From Leptospira sp. WS4.C2 (GTDB lineage: Bacteria > Spirochaetota > Leptospiria > Leptospirales > Leptospiraceae), in the NCBI RefSeq assembly GCF_040833985.1, contig NZ_CP162139.1, positions 310,001 to 374,000 on the forward strand: a stretch of 64,000 nucleotides of DNA, in the 5' to 3' direction. The stretch's first letter is position 1. Each line of letters begins with the position of its first letter. The notes below the pieces were generated by a model, which ran no database searches, was not told the origin of the DNA, and saw only the letters and a list, made by a program, of their open reading frames with translations. Shown piece by piece: positions 8,975 to 18,071 of this stretch. The position numbers and the translations under genes are program-made.

Positions 8975-9961
8975 ATGTCACTGGTAACTAAAGACCAATT
9001 GGTTCAAAAATTAAATCCCATTTACCTTCCTCATGAAATCGAGGAAAGGATCCTTCCTCTAGCGGAAGAAATTAACCGTCTCAAAAAAGAAAAAAATGCG
9101 GTGATCCTCGGCCACAACTATATGACTCCCGATGTGTTTTGGGGAGTGTCCGATATCATTGGAGATTCTTTGTATCTTTCGAAAATGGCAAAGGAAACCA
9201 AGGCCGATATGATTCTCTTCAATGGAGTTCATTTTATGGCGGAAACTGCTAAAATTTTATCTCCTGAAAAAAAGGTTCTTATCGCTGATCTAAAAGCTGG
9301 ATGTTCTCTTGCGGAAGCCATCACAAGAGACGATGTCAAAGCTCTCAAAGCTAAATACCCCGGAGTTCCAGTCGTTACGTATGTTAATTGTTCGGCGGAA
9401 GTAAAAGCAGAAACCGATGTATGTTGCACTTCTGCCAATGCTTTACAAATCGTAAATGCTGTTGAGGGGGATACCGTAATTTTTTTGCCAGATGAATATT
9501 TGGCAGGGAATGTTCGAAATCAAACATCCAAAACCATAATCTCCCATCCTGGACGTTGTATGGTTCATGAAATGTACACACCGGAAGATATTCGTTCCGC
9601 AAAGCGATTGTTTAGCGATGGACTCACTGTGATTACACATCCAGAGTGTCATGAAGACGTTGTGAAAGAAGCCGACTTTTCTGGATCCACTTCCCAAATG
9701 GTTGATTTCATTCGACAAAGTAAAACAAACAAAATTATGCTTGTGACAGAGTGTTCGATGGGAGATAATTTACGTGCGGAATTTCCTGAAAAAGAGTTTG
9801 TATCGACTTGCCAAACTTGTCCGCATATGAAAAAAATTACGTTGGAAAAAGTGAGAGATGCCCTTTTAAAAGAACAGTTTGAAATCTTTTTAGATGAAGA
9901 AGTGATTCGCCTCGCACAAAAGTCTGTGAATCGTATGTTAGAATTGAGTTATAAAAAGTAG
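8975..9961 (+). CDS. nadA: Quinolinate synthase NadA
   Basis: Condenses iminoaspartate with dihydroxyacetone phosphate to quinolinate, using a [4Fe-4S] cluster, in de novo NAD synthesis. The three expected cluster cysteines are C110 (LKAGC), C195 (PGRCMVH) and C282 (CQTCPHMK). The substrate motif GHNYM is at residues 46-50. Length (328) is typical. The start has a clear AGGAG ribosome site. ispF begins 5 nt after the stop. No nadB or nadC is in the window. Confidence 0.97.
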   Translation: MSLVTKDQLVQKLNPIYLPHEIEERILPLAEEINRLKKEKNAVILGHNYMTPDVFWGVSDIIGDSLYLSKMAKETKADMILFNGVHFMAETAKILSPEKKVLIADLKAGCSLAEAITRDDVKALKAKYPGVPVVTYVNCSAEVKAETDVCCTSANALQIVNAVEGDTVIFLPDEYLAGNVRNQTSKTIISHPGRCMVHEMYTPEDIRSAKRLFSDGLTVITHPECHEDVVKEADFSGSTSQMVDFIRQSKTNKIMLVTECSMGDNLRAEFPEKEFVSTCQTCPHMKKITLEKVRDALLKEQFEIFLDEEVIRLAQKSVNRMLELSYKK

Positions 9962-9966
9962 GATCT

Positions 9967-10461
9967 ATGTTTAGAGTTGGAAACGGAATCGATTTTCATA
10001 AATTAATCCAAGAGCCCTTTCGCCCGCTAATTTTGGCTGGTGTCGAAGTAAAATCGGAATTTGCTTTTCTTGGTCATAGTGATGCGGATGTGATATTACA
10101 TGCAGTGGCAGATGCCATTCTCGGTGCCTTGGCACTGGGTGATATTGGGGTTCACTTTCCCGATACAGACCCACAATATAAAAATATGAAATCCACTCGT
10201 ATCATCGATAAATGTTTGGAACTTATGGCGGAGAAAAAATTCAAACTTGTGAATGTTGATTGTACTTATGTGGGAGACCATCCAAAAATCAATTCCATTC
10301 GCGCTGAACTAAACGCCTCTTTGGCAAGTATCACCAAATTACCGTTAGACTGCGTTTCGATCAAAGCGACTACCTCGGAAGGGATGGGTTCACTTGGCCG
10401 TAGTGAAGGTGTGATGGTAATGGCAACTGTACTATTGGAAAGTACAAAGGCTAAATCTTAA
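9967..10461 (+). CDS. ispF: 2-C-methyl-D-erythritol 2,4-cyclodiphosphate synthase IspF
   Basis: Cyclises CDP-methylerythritol 2-phosphate in the non-mevalonate isoprenoid pathway. The metal ligands are visible as D9 and H11 (GIDFH) and H45 ([14 protein letters not shown]). The signature GHSDAD and the [15 protein letters not shown] segment near the C-terminus are typical. 164 residues is normal for the trimeric enzyme. It follows nadA by 5 nt, and its 3' end overlaps the convergent gene at 10458 by 4 bp. Confidence 0.97.
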   Translation: MFRVGNGIDFHKLIQEPFRPLILAGVEVKSEFAFLGHSDADVILHAVADAILGALALGDIGVHFPDTDPQYKNMKSTRIIDKCLELMAEKKFKLVNVDCTYVGDHPKINSIRAELNASLASITKLPLDCVSIKATTSEGMGSLGRSEGVMVMATVLLESTKAKS

Positions 10462-10913
10462 AATAGTTTTTGTTTTCCTTGGGCGATGTGGTCAAGATCG
10501 GCATCGCTAAAGAATAAAAACAGGAGCTTAGAAAGAATATTCGGACTGGTTTCGATTTCCCATTTTCCGTGGATGCGAACACCGTTCTGGATGGGTTCCA
10601 CTCGGTAGGACTCTCTTAAGATCCGGTAGTGTTTGAAACCTTCTGCAGAAATTTGGAACTCTATTTTGTCTTCTGCGTTGGCAGCGGTTGTAGTGCATTT
10701 TACCATTTCACCCATGATTTTGGTTTCCCAACTTTCACCAACGACTGGCAATCGAAAGGATTTGGGTTGGAAAGAGTCATAAAGAACTTTTTGCACCAGA
10801 TCTTGTTTGTTTGTTACATCCCATGTCCTTTCCAAATGAGTTTCATTTTGTCGGGATACAGCGACAACAAAGGCCAAAACAAAAACACCAAAGACACGAA
10901 GATACCAAATCAT
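10458..10913 (-). CDS. Membrane-anchored protein with possible SRPBCC-like domain
   Basis: 151 residues from the ATG at 10913, which follows GGAGAT and begins a single hydrophobic anchor or signal ([19 protein letters not shown]). The remaining 130 residues alternate strands and end in a helix, with order and spacing resembling the START/SRPBCC ligand-binding fold. That resemblance is by eye only. An in-frame extension upstream to 11093 lacks a good start and would overlap the divergent phosphatase gene, so it is not used. Function unknown. Confidence 0.6.
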   Translation of the reverse strand: MIWYLRVFGVFVLAFVVAVSRQNETHLERTWDVTNKQDLVQKVLYDSFQPKSFRLPVVGESWETKIMGEMVKCTTTAANAEDKIEFQISAEGFKHYRILRESYRVEPIQNGVRIHGKWEIETSPNILSKLLFLFFSDADLDHIAQGKQKLF

Positions 10914-10993
10914 ATCTCCATTGAAAAATCTATTGCCTAGGGATCGATTGAAATTTATTTTTCTCCTACCGAAGGGATACTTGAGGGAGGGTT

Positions 10994-13030
10994 TTGCCAC
11001 TGCACGCAGGAAGAGAAATATCATCGAAACGTGTCTCGGGACTGATTCAAGTGTACCAACGCGAGAATCATTTATCACGTCACACCAATCCATTTCCAGA
11101 AATTTTAGATGATATGGTTTATAATCGGATTCTAAAAGATCCGAACTATTGGATCTCTCAAGATTTGGAAGATAAAATCATCCAAATCATATCCCAATCT
11201 CTCGATATTTCAGGGATTTTGTATCATCTGGGAACAGAAAGCCTCATCACAAATGCGTATGATTTACTACCTTTGGATGATTCCAGAATTGATTTAGCAG
11301 AGATGATCCAACGTCTCCCTATTTTGATCAATCGCCTAACGCGGACAGTCTATCTGAATGTAAAACCATTTTCCAACCAAAAAGTAACATTTATATTCAA
11401 TTACTTACCTGATTACCAAGAGAAGTGGTATGATGCTGTATTTTTTCAAGGGATGTTAAACGGCCTTGCCGTACTCTTTGAACTAAAAGAATTCAATATT
11501 CGAATGACAAAAACAAAACTTTTTGGAATCCATATGTCTCACAAAGAGTTAGGTGATGATATTGTATTTGGTGCCGATTCCAATGAGTATGAAATGGAAT
11601 GGTCGGAAGAAAATCTTTTTTTATCCCGCTCTCGTTTGACAAAAGACGATTTAACAAACCGACATCGAGTGATGGTTACCTCTCGAGTGGATTCCCAATT
11701 GGAAGAAATTTCCATTATCGACGTGAAAGATGTTGTAGGAAAATCTAGGGAACTTGCGATCGAAAATCGAGATTTAGAAGCCGCCGTCGAAGTATTAAAA
11801 TCCTTCAAACAAGAGTTAGAGAAAAAACAACTCTCAATGGAAAAGGACTTACGTCTTGCAAAAAACATCCAAAAGGGTCTCATTCCAGAAATCATTCCCG
11901 ACTGGAACGGAATCCAATTTTGGACCGCATTTACTCCAATGCAAGAAGTAAGTGGGGATTATTATGATTACTTTCCATATAACATGGATAAGTTGGGTGT
12001 TGCCGTTTGCGATGTTTCTGGTCATGGTGTACCTGCTGCGTTTATTACGGCATTATCAAAGTTACTTTTTTCCAATTTTAAAAAACCAAAACCATCGGAA
12101 ACCTTCAAACTAATCAATCGAGAATTATTGGACTTAGTCAAACAACAAGGATACACAACTTGTGTTTATGTTTTGATTCATGACGACTATAAAGTTTTAT
12201 ATTCCGTAGCCGGTCATCCAAGGCCCATTCTTTATCGGGCAAAAACACAAAGAGCTGAAATTTGTGAAGGAGACGGAACCTTCCTCGGAATGTTTCCCGA
12301 TGCAGGGGATACTTTCCGTGACCTCCAAATCCAATTGGAACCGGGTGATAAATTGTTTTTATACACAGATGGACTCACAGAAGCAGAGAATGATAAAGGG
12401 CTTGCATATGGAGAGGATAAACTCATACAAATCATTGAAACTTGTGCAGAGAAATCCATCCAAGAAACCGTGGAAACCATTCTTTCGAATCATAAAGAGT
12501 TTACCATGGGCACAGATCCAATGGATGATATCACTCTACTGGGTCTCCAGTTGTCTCCGAGACTTCCTGAATTCAATTTGATTAAAGCGAAAGGAGATGA
12601 AGCTTACGGAAAAAAAGAGTTTAATGATGCTGTTGGATTTTATGAACAAGCACATCAAATTTTACCACGTGAACTTGATACCCAACTTTCTTACGGGAAG
12701 GCACTTGCCTACAGTGGAAAATTTGAAAAGGCAATCAGTTTGTTAGAGTCTTATAATAAATTCAAAACCAATCATTTTAAATCACATTCAGTTCTTGGAT
12801 ATTGTTATTACCAAATGGAAATGTTTGAAAAAGCAGAAGTAGAGTGGAAAAAAGCTCATTCCATTAATGATTCGAATTTATCTAATTTGTACAACTTAGC
12901 ACAGTTGTATCGAAAGTTAAACGAAAAGAAAAAGATGAAAGATGTCATCGAAAAGATGAAACGAATTGAAGAATCCTATTTTCATATCCTCCCACTTGAA
13001 AAGAAGTGGGAGTCCTTACCTGATGAATAA
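10994..13030 (+). CDS. SpoIIE-type PP2C serine phosphatase with N-terminal sensor and TPRs
   Basis: 678 residues. The N-terminal 250 residues form an unassigned globular, probably sensory domain. A coiled-coil linker (about 250-290) leads into the SpoIIE/PP2C domain (about 290-550), with metal-binding acidic motifs SGDYYDY (D322) and VCDVSGHG (D340) and the DDITLLGL ending. TPR repeats follow (about 560-670). Such proteins commonly dephosphorylate anti-sigma-factor antagonists. No partner kinase or antagonist gene lies nearby. The start is TTG just after AGGGAGGG, with close spacing; an ATG at 11114 is an alternative. The gene overlaps the next start. Confidence 0.85.
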   Translation: MPLHAGREISSKRVSGLIQVYQRENHLSRHTNPFPEILDDMVYNRILKDPNYWISQDLEDKIIQIISQSLDISGILYHLGTESLITNAYDLLPLDDSRIDLAEMIQRLPILINRLTRTVYLNVKPFSNQKVTFIFNYLPDYQEKWYDAVFFQGMLNGLAVLFELKEFNIRMTKTKLFGIHMSHKELGDDIVFGADSNEYEMEWSEENLFLSRSRLTKDDLTNRHRVMVTSRVDSQLEEISIIDVKDVVGKSRELAIENRDLEAAVEVLKSFKQELEKKQLSMEKDLRLAKNIQKGLIPEIIPDWNGIQFWTAFTPMQEVSGDYYDYFPYNMDKLGVAVCDVSGHGVPAAFITALSKLLFSNFKKPKPSETFKLINRELLDLVKQQGYTTCVYVLIHDDYKVLYSVAGHPRPILYRAKTQRAEICEGDGTFLGMFPDAGDTFRDLQIQLEPGDKLFLYTDGLTEAENDKGLAYGEDKLIQIIETCAEKSIQETVETILSNHKEFTMGTDPMDDITLLGLQLSPRLPEFNLIKAKGDEAYGKKEFNDAVGFYEQAHQILPRELDTQLSYGKALAYSGKFEKAISLLESYNKFKTNHFKSHSVLGYCYYQMEMFEKAEVEWKKAHSINDSNLSNLYNLAQLYRKLNEKKKMKDVIEKMKRIEESYFHILPLEKKWESLPDE

Positions 13031-14069
13031 ATTAAAAATATTACTCTTATCCCTTCTTTTTTTCCATTTTAGTTTTCCCAAAGACCATAGTTTTCATTCT
13101 GATTTTGGATTGGAATGGTGTTACTTTGTTGGGCATTTAGAATCTGACAAAGGAAATTTATATGGCTATGAATTGTCTTTTTTTCGACTGAAGTTTTCGG
13201 ATGAAACCGATTGGAATCCAGAAGTGTATCCTGTTCATTTTGCGATTTCTGATTTTTCTTCTAAAAAACATAAAAATGCCCAAACCATTAAACGAACCAT
13301 AGGTGGTCTTGCCGGTTATTCAGATAAAAACATTTTTAGTGGCGACTACCGATTAGAAATCATCTCCAAAGATAAATTTCATATCGTGGCCCAGTCAAAA
13401 TCAAAAGATTTGAGTTTGGATTTGGAATTAGAAGGAAATGGGAAAATTCTCGGTCATGGCAAAGATGGGGTTTCTATTAAATCCAATCGTAATCCAAATA
13501 TATTTTCGTATTACTATAGTTATCCGAGATTAAAAACAAAAGGAACTCTTTTGATAAATGGAAAAAGAGAGACTATTGTTTCAGGAAATTCTTGGATGGA
13601 CCATGAATGGAGTGCAAAAAATTCCAAATCCATTCCCACTCTTGCCACAGGGGAAACAGGTTGGGATTGGATTTGTTTGTCGGACAATTTCGGTGGTGAT
13701 TATGTATTTTTTCGATTTCGAGAAACGACTACAATGGCCCCTGAAATTTTTGGAACCTATCGAAACCAAGAAGGAAAAACTACTTATTGGAAAGAGCCAG
13801 GCCAGATCCAAATGGAGGCCACCGGATCCTTTTGGAAAAGTCCTACTACAAAAATAAAATACCCACTCAACTGGAAAATCAAATATCCAGGTGGGGAATG
13901 GATGGTTTCTCCCATTTTCAATGAACAAGAGTTTGATGGAAGTAAAACAACATCCACAATCTATTGGGAGGGAGGAGTGGAGGCAACGGATCCAATTCAA
14001 AAAAAGTCAGCCAAAGGATATTTAGAATTGAAAGGTTACAAAAAACCGAAAGAGTGGTGGGAGTTCTGA
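13023..14069 (+). CDS. Secreted CrtC/AttH-type lipocalin-like protein (COG5621)
   Basis: 348 residues from the ATG at 13023, which overlaps the phosphatase stop by 8 bp and gives a clean signal peptide (about residues 1-19). The protein matches the hydroxyneurosporene hydratase/AttH-like 'predicted secreted hydrolase' group: paired lipocalin-like beta domains with early WCYFVGHL, then SYYYSYPRL, then the diagnostic SGNSWMDHEWS. Family members are often encoded next to ABC transporters, and here a YejB-like permease starts 3 bp after the stop. Enzymatic activity is uncertain. It may handle a hydrophobic ligand in the periplasm. Confidence 0.8.
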   Translation: MNKLKILLLSLLFFHFSFPKDHSFHSDFGLEWCYFVGHLESDKGNLYGYELSFFRLKFSDETDWNPEVYPVHFAISDFSSKKHKNAQTIKRTIGGLAGYSDKNIFSGDYRLEIISKDKFHIVAQSKSKDLSLDLELEGNGKILGHGKDGVSIKSNRNPNIFSYYYSYPRLKTKGTLLINGKRETIVSGNSWMDHEWSAKNSKSIPTLATGETGWDWICLSDNFGGDYVFFRFRETTTMAPEIFGTYRNQEGKTTYWKEPGQIQMEATGSFWKSPTTKIKYPLNWKIKYPGGEWMVSPIFNEQEFDGSKTTSTIYWEGGVEATDPIQKKSAKGYLELKGYKKPKEWWEF

Positions 14070-14072
14070 GAC

Positions 14073-15083
14073 ATGTGGAAATATTTTCTAAAGCGTTTTT
14101 TACTCATCTTCCCTACCTTACTTGGAATCACCTTCCTTGTTTTTTTGATCTCTCATTTCGCACCGGGTGGCCCACTCAATAGCGAAATTGCAAAACTAAA
14201 AGGTGCGGGAAATTTAGCTGGCGCTTCTACCAAACAAATTTCGCAAGAAGAAATTGAACTCATCAAACAAAGACTCCACTTAGACAAACCAGCACCGGTA
14301 GCCTACCTACTTTGGTTGAAACAAATTGTTCAATTTGATTTAGGGGAGTCAAGATTACACTCGCGACAAGTGTCAGAACTCATTGTCGAAAAACTTCCTG
14401 TATCTCTTTTTTTTGGACTCTCTGGTTTCTTTTTAACTTATCTGATTTGTATCCCTCTTGGAATTCAGAAAGCATTAAAAGAAGGTAGTCGATTTGATTT
14501 CATTTCTAGTTTTATAATCTTTTTCACTTATTCACTTCCTGTTTTCGCCTTCGCGATGTTACTATTATATTTATTTGCATCTGGGGAAGTGTTTTCCTTT
14601 TTTCCCTTAGGACATGAAGTATCTGACTTTTATGAAGACTTGAGTTTTTGGGGAAAAGTAAACGATCGCTTAGCTCATATGTTTTTACCCGTGATCTGTT
14701 ATGTAGTTGGAAGTTTTGCTGTCCTTACTTTACTTATGAAGAATAGTTTGTTGGACCAAATTGCCAAAGAATACGTTCGCACAGCTGTGTCGAAGGGACT
14801 TAGTTTTTCGGATTCTATCTTTCGTCATGCATTTAGAAATTCACTCATTCCAATTGCAACAGGTTTTGGAAGTAACTTAACTCTAATTTTTTCGGGTTCT
14901 TTGTTCATTGAGTTGGTGTTTAATATAGATGGGATGGGCCTTCTTAGTTTTGAAGCAGTCAGAGAAAGGGACACAGATCTTATGATGGGTTTACTTCTTA
15001 CTCAAAGTTTTTTAGGACTTATAGGAAAGATTGTCTCTGATTTTTGTTATATACTGATTGATCCGAGGATTGATTTCGAATGA
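14073..15083 (+). CDS. yejB: Peptide ABC transporter permease, YejB-like
   Basis: 336 residues with six predicted membrane helices and the binding-protein-dependent transport signature around the [18 protein letters not shown] loop. The N-terminus ([17 protein letters not shown], then [15 protein letters not shown]) follows the YejB subgroup of OppB-type permeases more closely than DppB/OppB. It would form the channel with the next gene, whose start overlaps its stop by 4 bp. The operon has no substrate-binding protein gene. Confidence 0.88.
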   Translation: MWKYFLKRFLLIFPTLLGITFLVFLISHFAPGGPLNSEIAKLKGAGNLAGASTKQISQEEIELIKQRLHLDKPAPVAYLLWLKQIVQFDLGESRLHSRQVSELIVEKLPVSLFFGLSGFFLTYLICIPLGIQKALKEGSRFDFISSFIIFFTYSLPVFAFAMLLLYLFASGEVFSFFPLGHEVSDFYEDLSFWGKVNDRLAHMFLPVICYVVGSFAVLTLLMKNSLLDQIAKEYVRTAVSKGLSFSDSIFRHAFRNSLIPIATGFGSNLTLIFSGSLFIELVFNIDGMGLLSFEAVRERDTDLMMGLLLTQSFLGLIGKIVSDFCYILIDPRIDFE

Positions 15084-16129
15084 ATTTTATTTCAAACCCA
15101 GCAAACATTCGTAAGTGGGAGAAATTTAAAAAGAATAAACGAGCCTACTATTCGATGTTAATTCTTTTTTACACTTATTTATTGTCTTTGTTTTCTCCAC
15201 TTCTTATCAATAACAAACCACTATTTATTTTGTATGAAGGTACAGTTTCGTTTCCCATTTTTAGTTTTTATCCAGAAACAAAGTTTGGTGGAAGTAATTT
15301 AACTGAGCCCAATTATAAAAAACTAAGTAAAGAATCCAGGTTTGTTGATTCCAAAAATCAAATGTTTTTTCCTCCGATTCCTTTTGGGGTCAATGAAGAT
15401 AACTTGGAAAGTTTAGAGGAAGGAACAAATCCTCCTTCTACACCGACACTTCGGCATTGGATGGGAACCGATGACAGGGGAAGGGATGTGTTCACTCGCA
15501 TCATTTATGGATATCGGTTGGCGATGACTTTTAGTTTGATTCTGATTGTCGTTGAGATCTTACTCGCGTCCCTCATTGGAGGGATCCAAGGGTATTTTAT
15601 GGGTAAGTTGGATTTATTTTTACAACGAATCATCGAAATTTTATCTGCAATTCCATTTTTGTATCTGATTTTGATTATGGGTTCTTTTTTTGGACGGGGA
15701 TTTATGGTACTCATAGTTACTTATGGATCATTGAGTTGGATTGGTCTCAGTTATTATATGCGTGGTGAGTTTTTAAAACTCCGCAAACAACAGTTTGTTG
15801 ATGCCGCAAAAACTTTAGGAGCTTCTTCCTTTTCCATTATCATGCGTCACTTATTACCTAATTCCATTACACCACTTGTTACATTTTTACCTTTTATTTT
15901 AATTTCTGCAATTTCAGTTTTATCCGCCCTTGATTTTTTGGGTTATGGAATCCCAGCTCCCAATCCTTCTTGGGGAGAGTTGATTGGGCAAGGAAGAGAA
16001 AGGCTCACTGCTTGGTGGTTGATTACCTTTCCATCGGTGGCATTATTTCTGACTATTTTGTTTTCTGCATTTGTCGGCGAGGGACTTCGGGATGCTTTTG
16101 ATCCAAAAGATAAGGTGGTTTACGAATGA
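15080..16129 (+). CDS. yejE: Peptide ABC transporter permease, YejE-like
   Basis: 349 residues. The N-terminal [19 protein letters not shown] and the large periplasmic loop with [16 protein letters not shown] and [15 protein letters not shown] are characteristic of YejE rather than of generic DppC. The EAA-type loop ([20 protein letters not shown]) that docks on the ATPase is present near residues 245-270. It overlaps the genes on both sides by 4 bp, which argues for coupled translation. Confidence 0.9.
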   Translation: MNFISNPANIRKWEKFKKNKRAYYSMLILFYTYLLSLFSPLLINNKPLFILYEGTVSFPIFSFYPETKFGGSNLTEPNYKKLSKESRFVDSKNQMFFPPIPFGVNEDNLESLEEGTNPPSTPTLRHWMGTDDRGRDVFTRIIYGYRLAMTFSLILIVVEILLASLIGGIQGYFMGKLDLFLQRIIEILSAIPFLYLILIMGSFFGRGFMVLIVTYGSLSWIGLSYYMRGEFLKLRKQQFVDAAKTLGASSFSIIMRHLLPNSITPLVTFLPFILISAISVLSALDFLGYGIPAPNPSWGELIGQGRERLTAWWLITFPSVALFLTILFSAFVGEGLRDAFDPKDKVVYE

Positions 16130-17115
16130 GTGCGAGTCTCAAAGCCATCCAAGTCAAAGATCTATCCATCCAGATTAAAACGGATGAAGGTATTTTGCCA
16201 ATTGTTGATCATGTAAATTTTTATCTGGCCAAAGGTGAAACGTTAGCCCTTGTTGGTGAGTCTGGATGTGGAAAGTCTATCACTAGTTTGGCTCTCACTC
16301 AGTTATTGCCATCCAACACAACTTTGTATCCCACCGGATCTATTTTTTTTGAAGATAACGATTTACTTAGATCTTCGCCAGACCACCTAAGGTCGGTTCG
16401 TGGAAGAGGGATTTCCTATGTTTTTCAAGAACCATTTTCTGCTTTAAATCCACTTCACAAAATTGGAGCCCAACTCACGGAAGGATTTTTATTACATGGA
16501 CTTGGTTCCAAACAAGAAGCAGAAGAGAAGGCGATTTATCTATTAGAAAGAGTAGGAATTACCGATGCAAAACTGAGGTTTGGCCAATATCCTAACCAAT
16601 TTTCGGGTGGGATGTTACAAAGAGTTTGTATTGCTATGGCACTCATGTGTGATCCGAAAATTTTAATCGCAGACGAACCTACAAGTGCGATTGATGTCAC
16701 CATACAATTACAATTGATTGAACTCCTGAAAGAACTACGGAAAGAAAATGGAATGTCTGTTCTTTTTATCTCCCATGATATTGGCCTTGTGAGTCATATT
16801 GCCGATCGAATTGCGGTGATGTATGCAGGAAAAATCATTGAACAAGGGAGTGTTGGTGAGGTAATCGATAGCCCAAAACATCCATATACACAGGCCTTAA
16901 TTTCAGCCTACCCCACTCATGAAAATATTGGAAAAAAATTGGTTACAATTGAGGGGATCGTTCCTTCACCCAAATCCTATCCAACAGGATGTCGGTTTCA
17001 CACACGTTGTAATGAAAAACTTCCAATTTGTATTCTATCAGTTCCTCAAACGATACCTATCTCTGAGTCGCAATCGGTAGATTGTTTTTTATATGGAGGT
17101 AAAGAAAGTGCTTAA
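16126..17115 (+). CDS. Peptide ABC transporter ATP-binding protein, OppD/N-half of YejF type
   Basis: 329 residues. Walker A GESGCGKS (about residues 43-50), signature FSGGMLQRV, Walker [13 protein letters not shown] and the switch His in ISHDIG are all intact. The C-terminal oligopeptide-transporter domain has HPYTQALI and the cysteine segment [14 protein letters not shown] that can hold an iron-sulfur or zinc site in this family. In E. coli the two ATPases are fused as YejF; here they are separate genes. Confidence 0.92.
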   Translation: MSASLKAIQVKDLSIQIKTDEGILPIVDHVNFYLAKGETLALVGESGCGKSITSLALTQLLPSNTTLYPTGSIFFEDNDLLRSSPDHLRSVRGRGISYVFQEPFSALNPLHKIGAQLTEGFLLHGLGSKQEAEEKAIYLLERVGITDAKLRFGQYPNQFSGGMLQRVCIAMALMCDPKILIADEPTSAIDVTIQLQLIELLKELRKENGMSVLFISHDIGLVSHIADRIAVMYAGKIIEQGSVGEVIDSPKHPYTQALISAYPTHENIGKKLVTIEGIVPSPKSYPTGCRFHTRCNEKLPICILSVPQTIPISESQSVDCFLYGGKESA

Positions 17116-18064
17116 TATAAAAGACTTAGTTGTATCGTATAAACAATCACAATCACTTTCATTTTCTTCAAAAAGACTGATTGCTGTTGATGGAGTTAGT
17201 TTCACAATACCACAAGGAAAGATTTTGGGACTCGTTGGGGAATCTGGTTGCGGTAAGTCCACCATTGGCCGTGCGATTTTATCTTTGCTGCCATTTGATT
17301 CTGGCTCCATTAAGTTTGAAGATAAAGAAATTAAAAACATCCCGAAAGAAGAACAAAAAGCTCTTAAACGAAAAATCCAAGTTGTATTTCAAGATCCGTA
17401 TTCTTCATTAAACCCACGTTTTACGATTGAAGAAATCATTACTGAAGGATTACAAATTCATTTTCCAAACTTATCTCTTTCGCAGAAAAAAGAAAAAGCA
17501 ATTAAGGCACTGACAGAAGTAAATTTACCATCCGATATTTTGCATCGTTATCCTCATGAGTTTAGTGGGGGACAAAGGCAAAGGATTGCGATCGCCCGGG
17601 CATTGATTTTAGAGCCAAGTCTTGTGGTTTGCGATGAGGCAGTTTCGGCCTTAGACATTTCAACACAAGCACAAGTAATTAATAATATTTTGTTATTACG
17701 TGAAAAATATGGCCTATCTTATTTGTTTATATCTCATGACTTGAACATTGTAAAACATGTATCGGATCGCATTGCGGTCATGTATTTAGGACAAATTGTA
17801 GAAGAAGGAAGTCGTGATGAAATCAGTAACTCACCTTTACATCCTTATACAAAGGCTTTGTTCTCTGCAAGTTTTGATCTAAAAGATCGAACAAAAGTAT
17901 CCCAGCCATTGAAAGGAGAAATACCTAGTTTAATGAGCAAACCCAAAGGTTGTCGATTTCATACAAGATGTCCCATTGTTCAAGATATCTGCAAAATAGA
18001 AGAACCGATAGAAAGTTATCCTACAGAGGCGCGCAGAGTGAAGTGCCACTTCCCTTTAAAGTAA
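17108..18064 (+). CDS. Peptide ABC transporter ATP-binding protein, OppF/C-half of YejF type
   Basis: 318 residues from the GTG at 17108, chosen because GGAGGT (17095-17100) lies 7 nt upstream. The ATG at 17093 has no ribosome site and would lengthen the protein by five residues. Walker [10 protein letters not shown], signature FSGGQRQRIAIARAL, Walker B LVVCDEAVSALD and ISHDLN are intact. The C-terminus has HPYTKALF and CRFHTRCPIVQDIC. It overlaps the previous gene by 8 bp and completes a YejBEF-like importer. Confidence 0.92.
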   Translation: MLNIKDLVVSYKQSQSLSFSSKRLIAVDGVSFTIPQGKILGLVGESGCGKSTIGRAILSLLPFDSGSIKFEDKEIKNIPKEEQKALKRKIQVVFQDPYSSLNPRFTIEEIITEGLQIHFPNLSLSQKKEKAIKALTEVNLPSDILHRYPHEFSGGQRQRIAIARALILEPSLVVCDEAVSALDISTQAQVINNILLLREKYGLSYLFISHDLNIVKHVSDRIAVMYLGQIVEEGSRDEISNSPLHPYTKALFSASFDLKDRTKVSQPLKGEIPSLMSKPKGCRFHTRCPIVQDICKIEEPIESYPTEARRVKCHFPLK

Positions 18065-18071
18065 AATCGAG

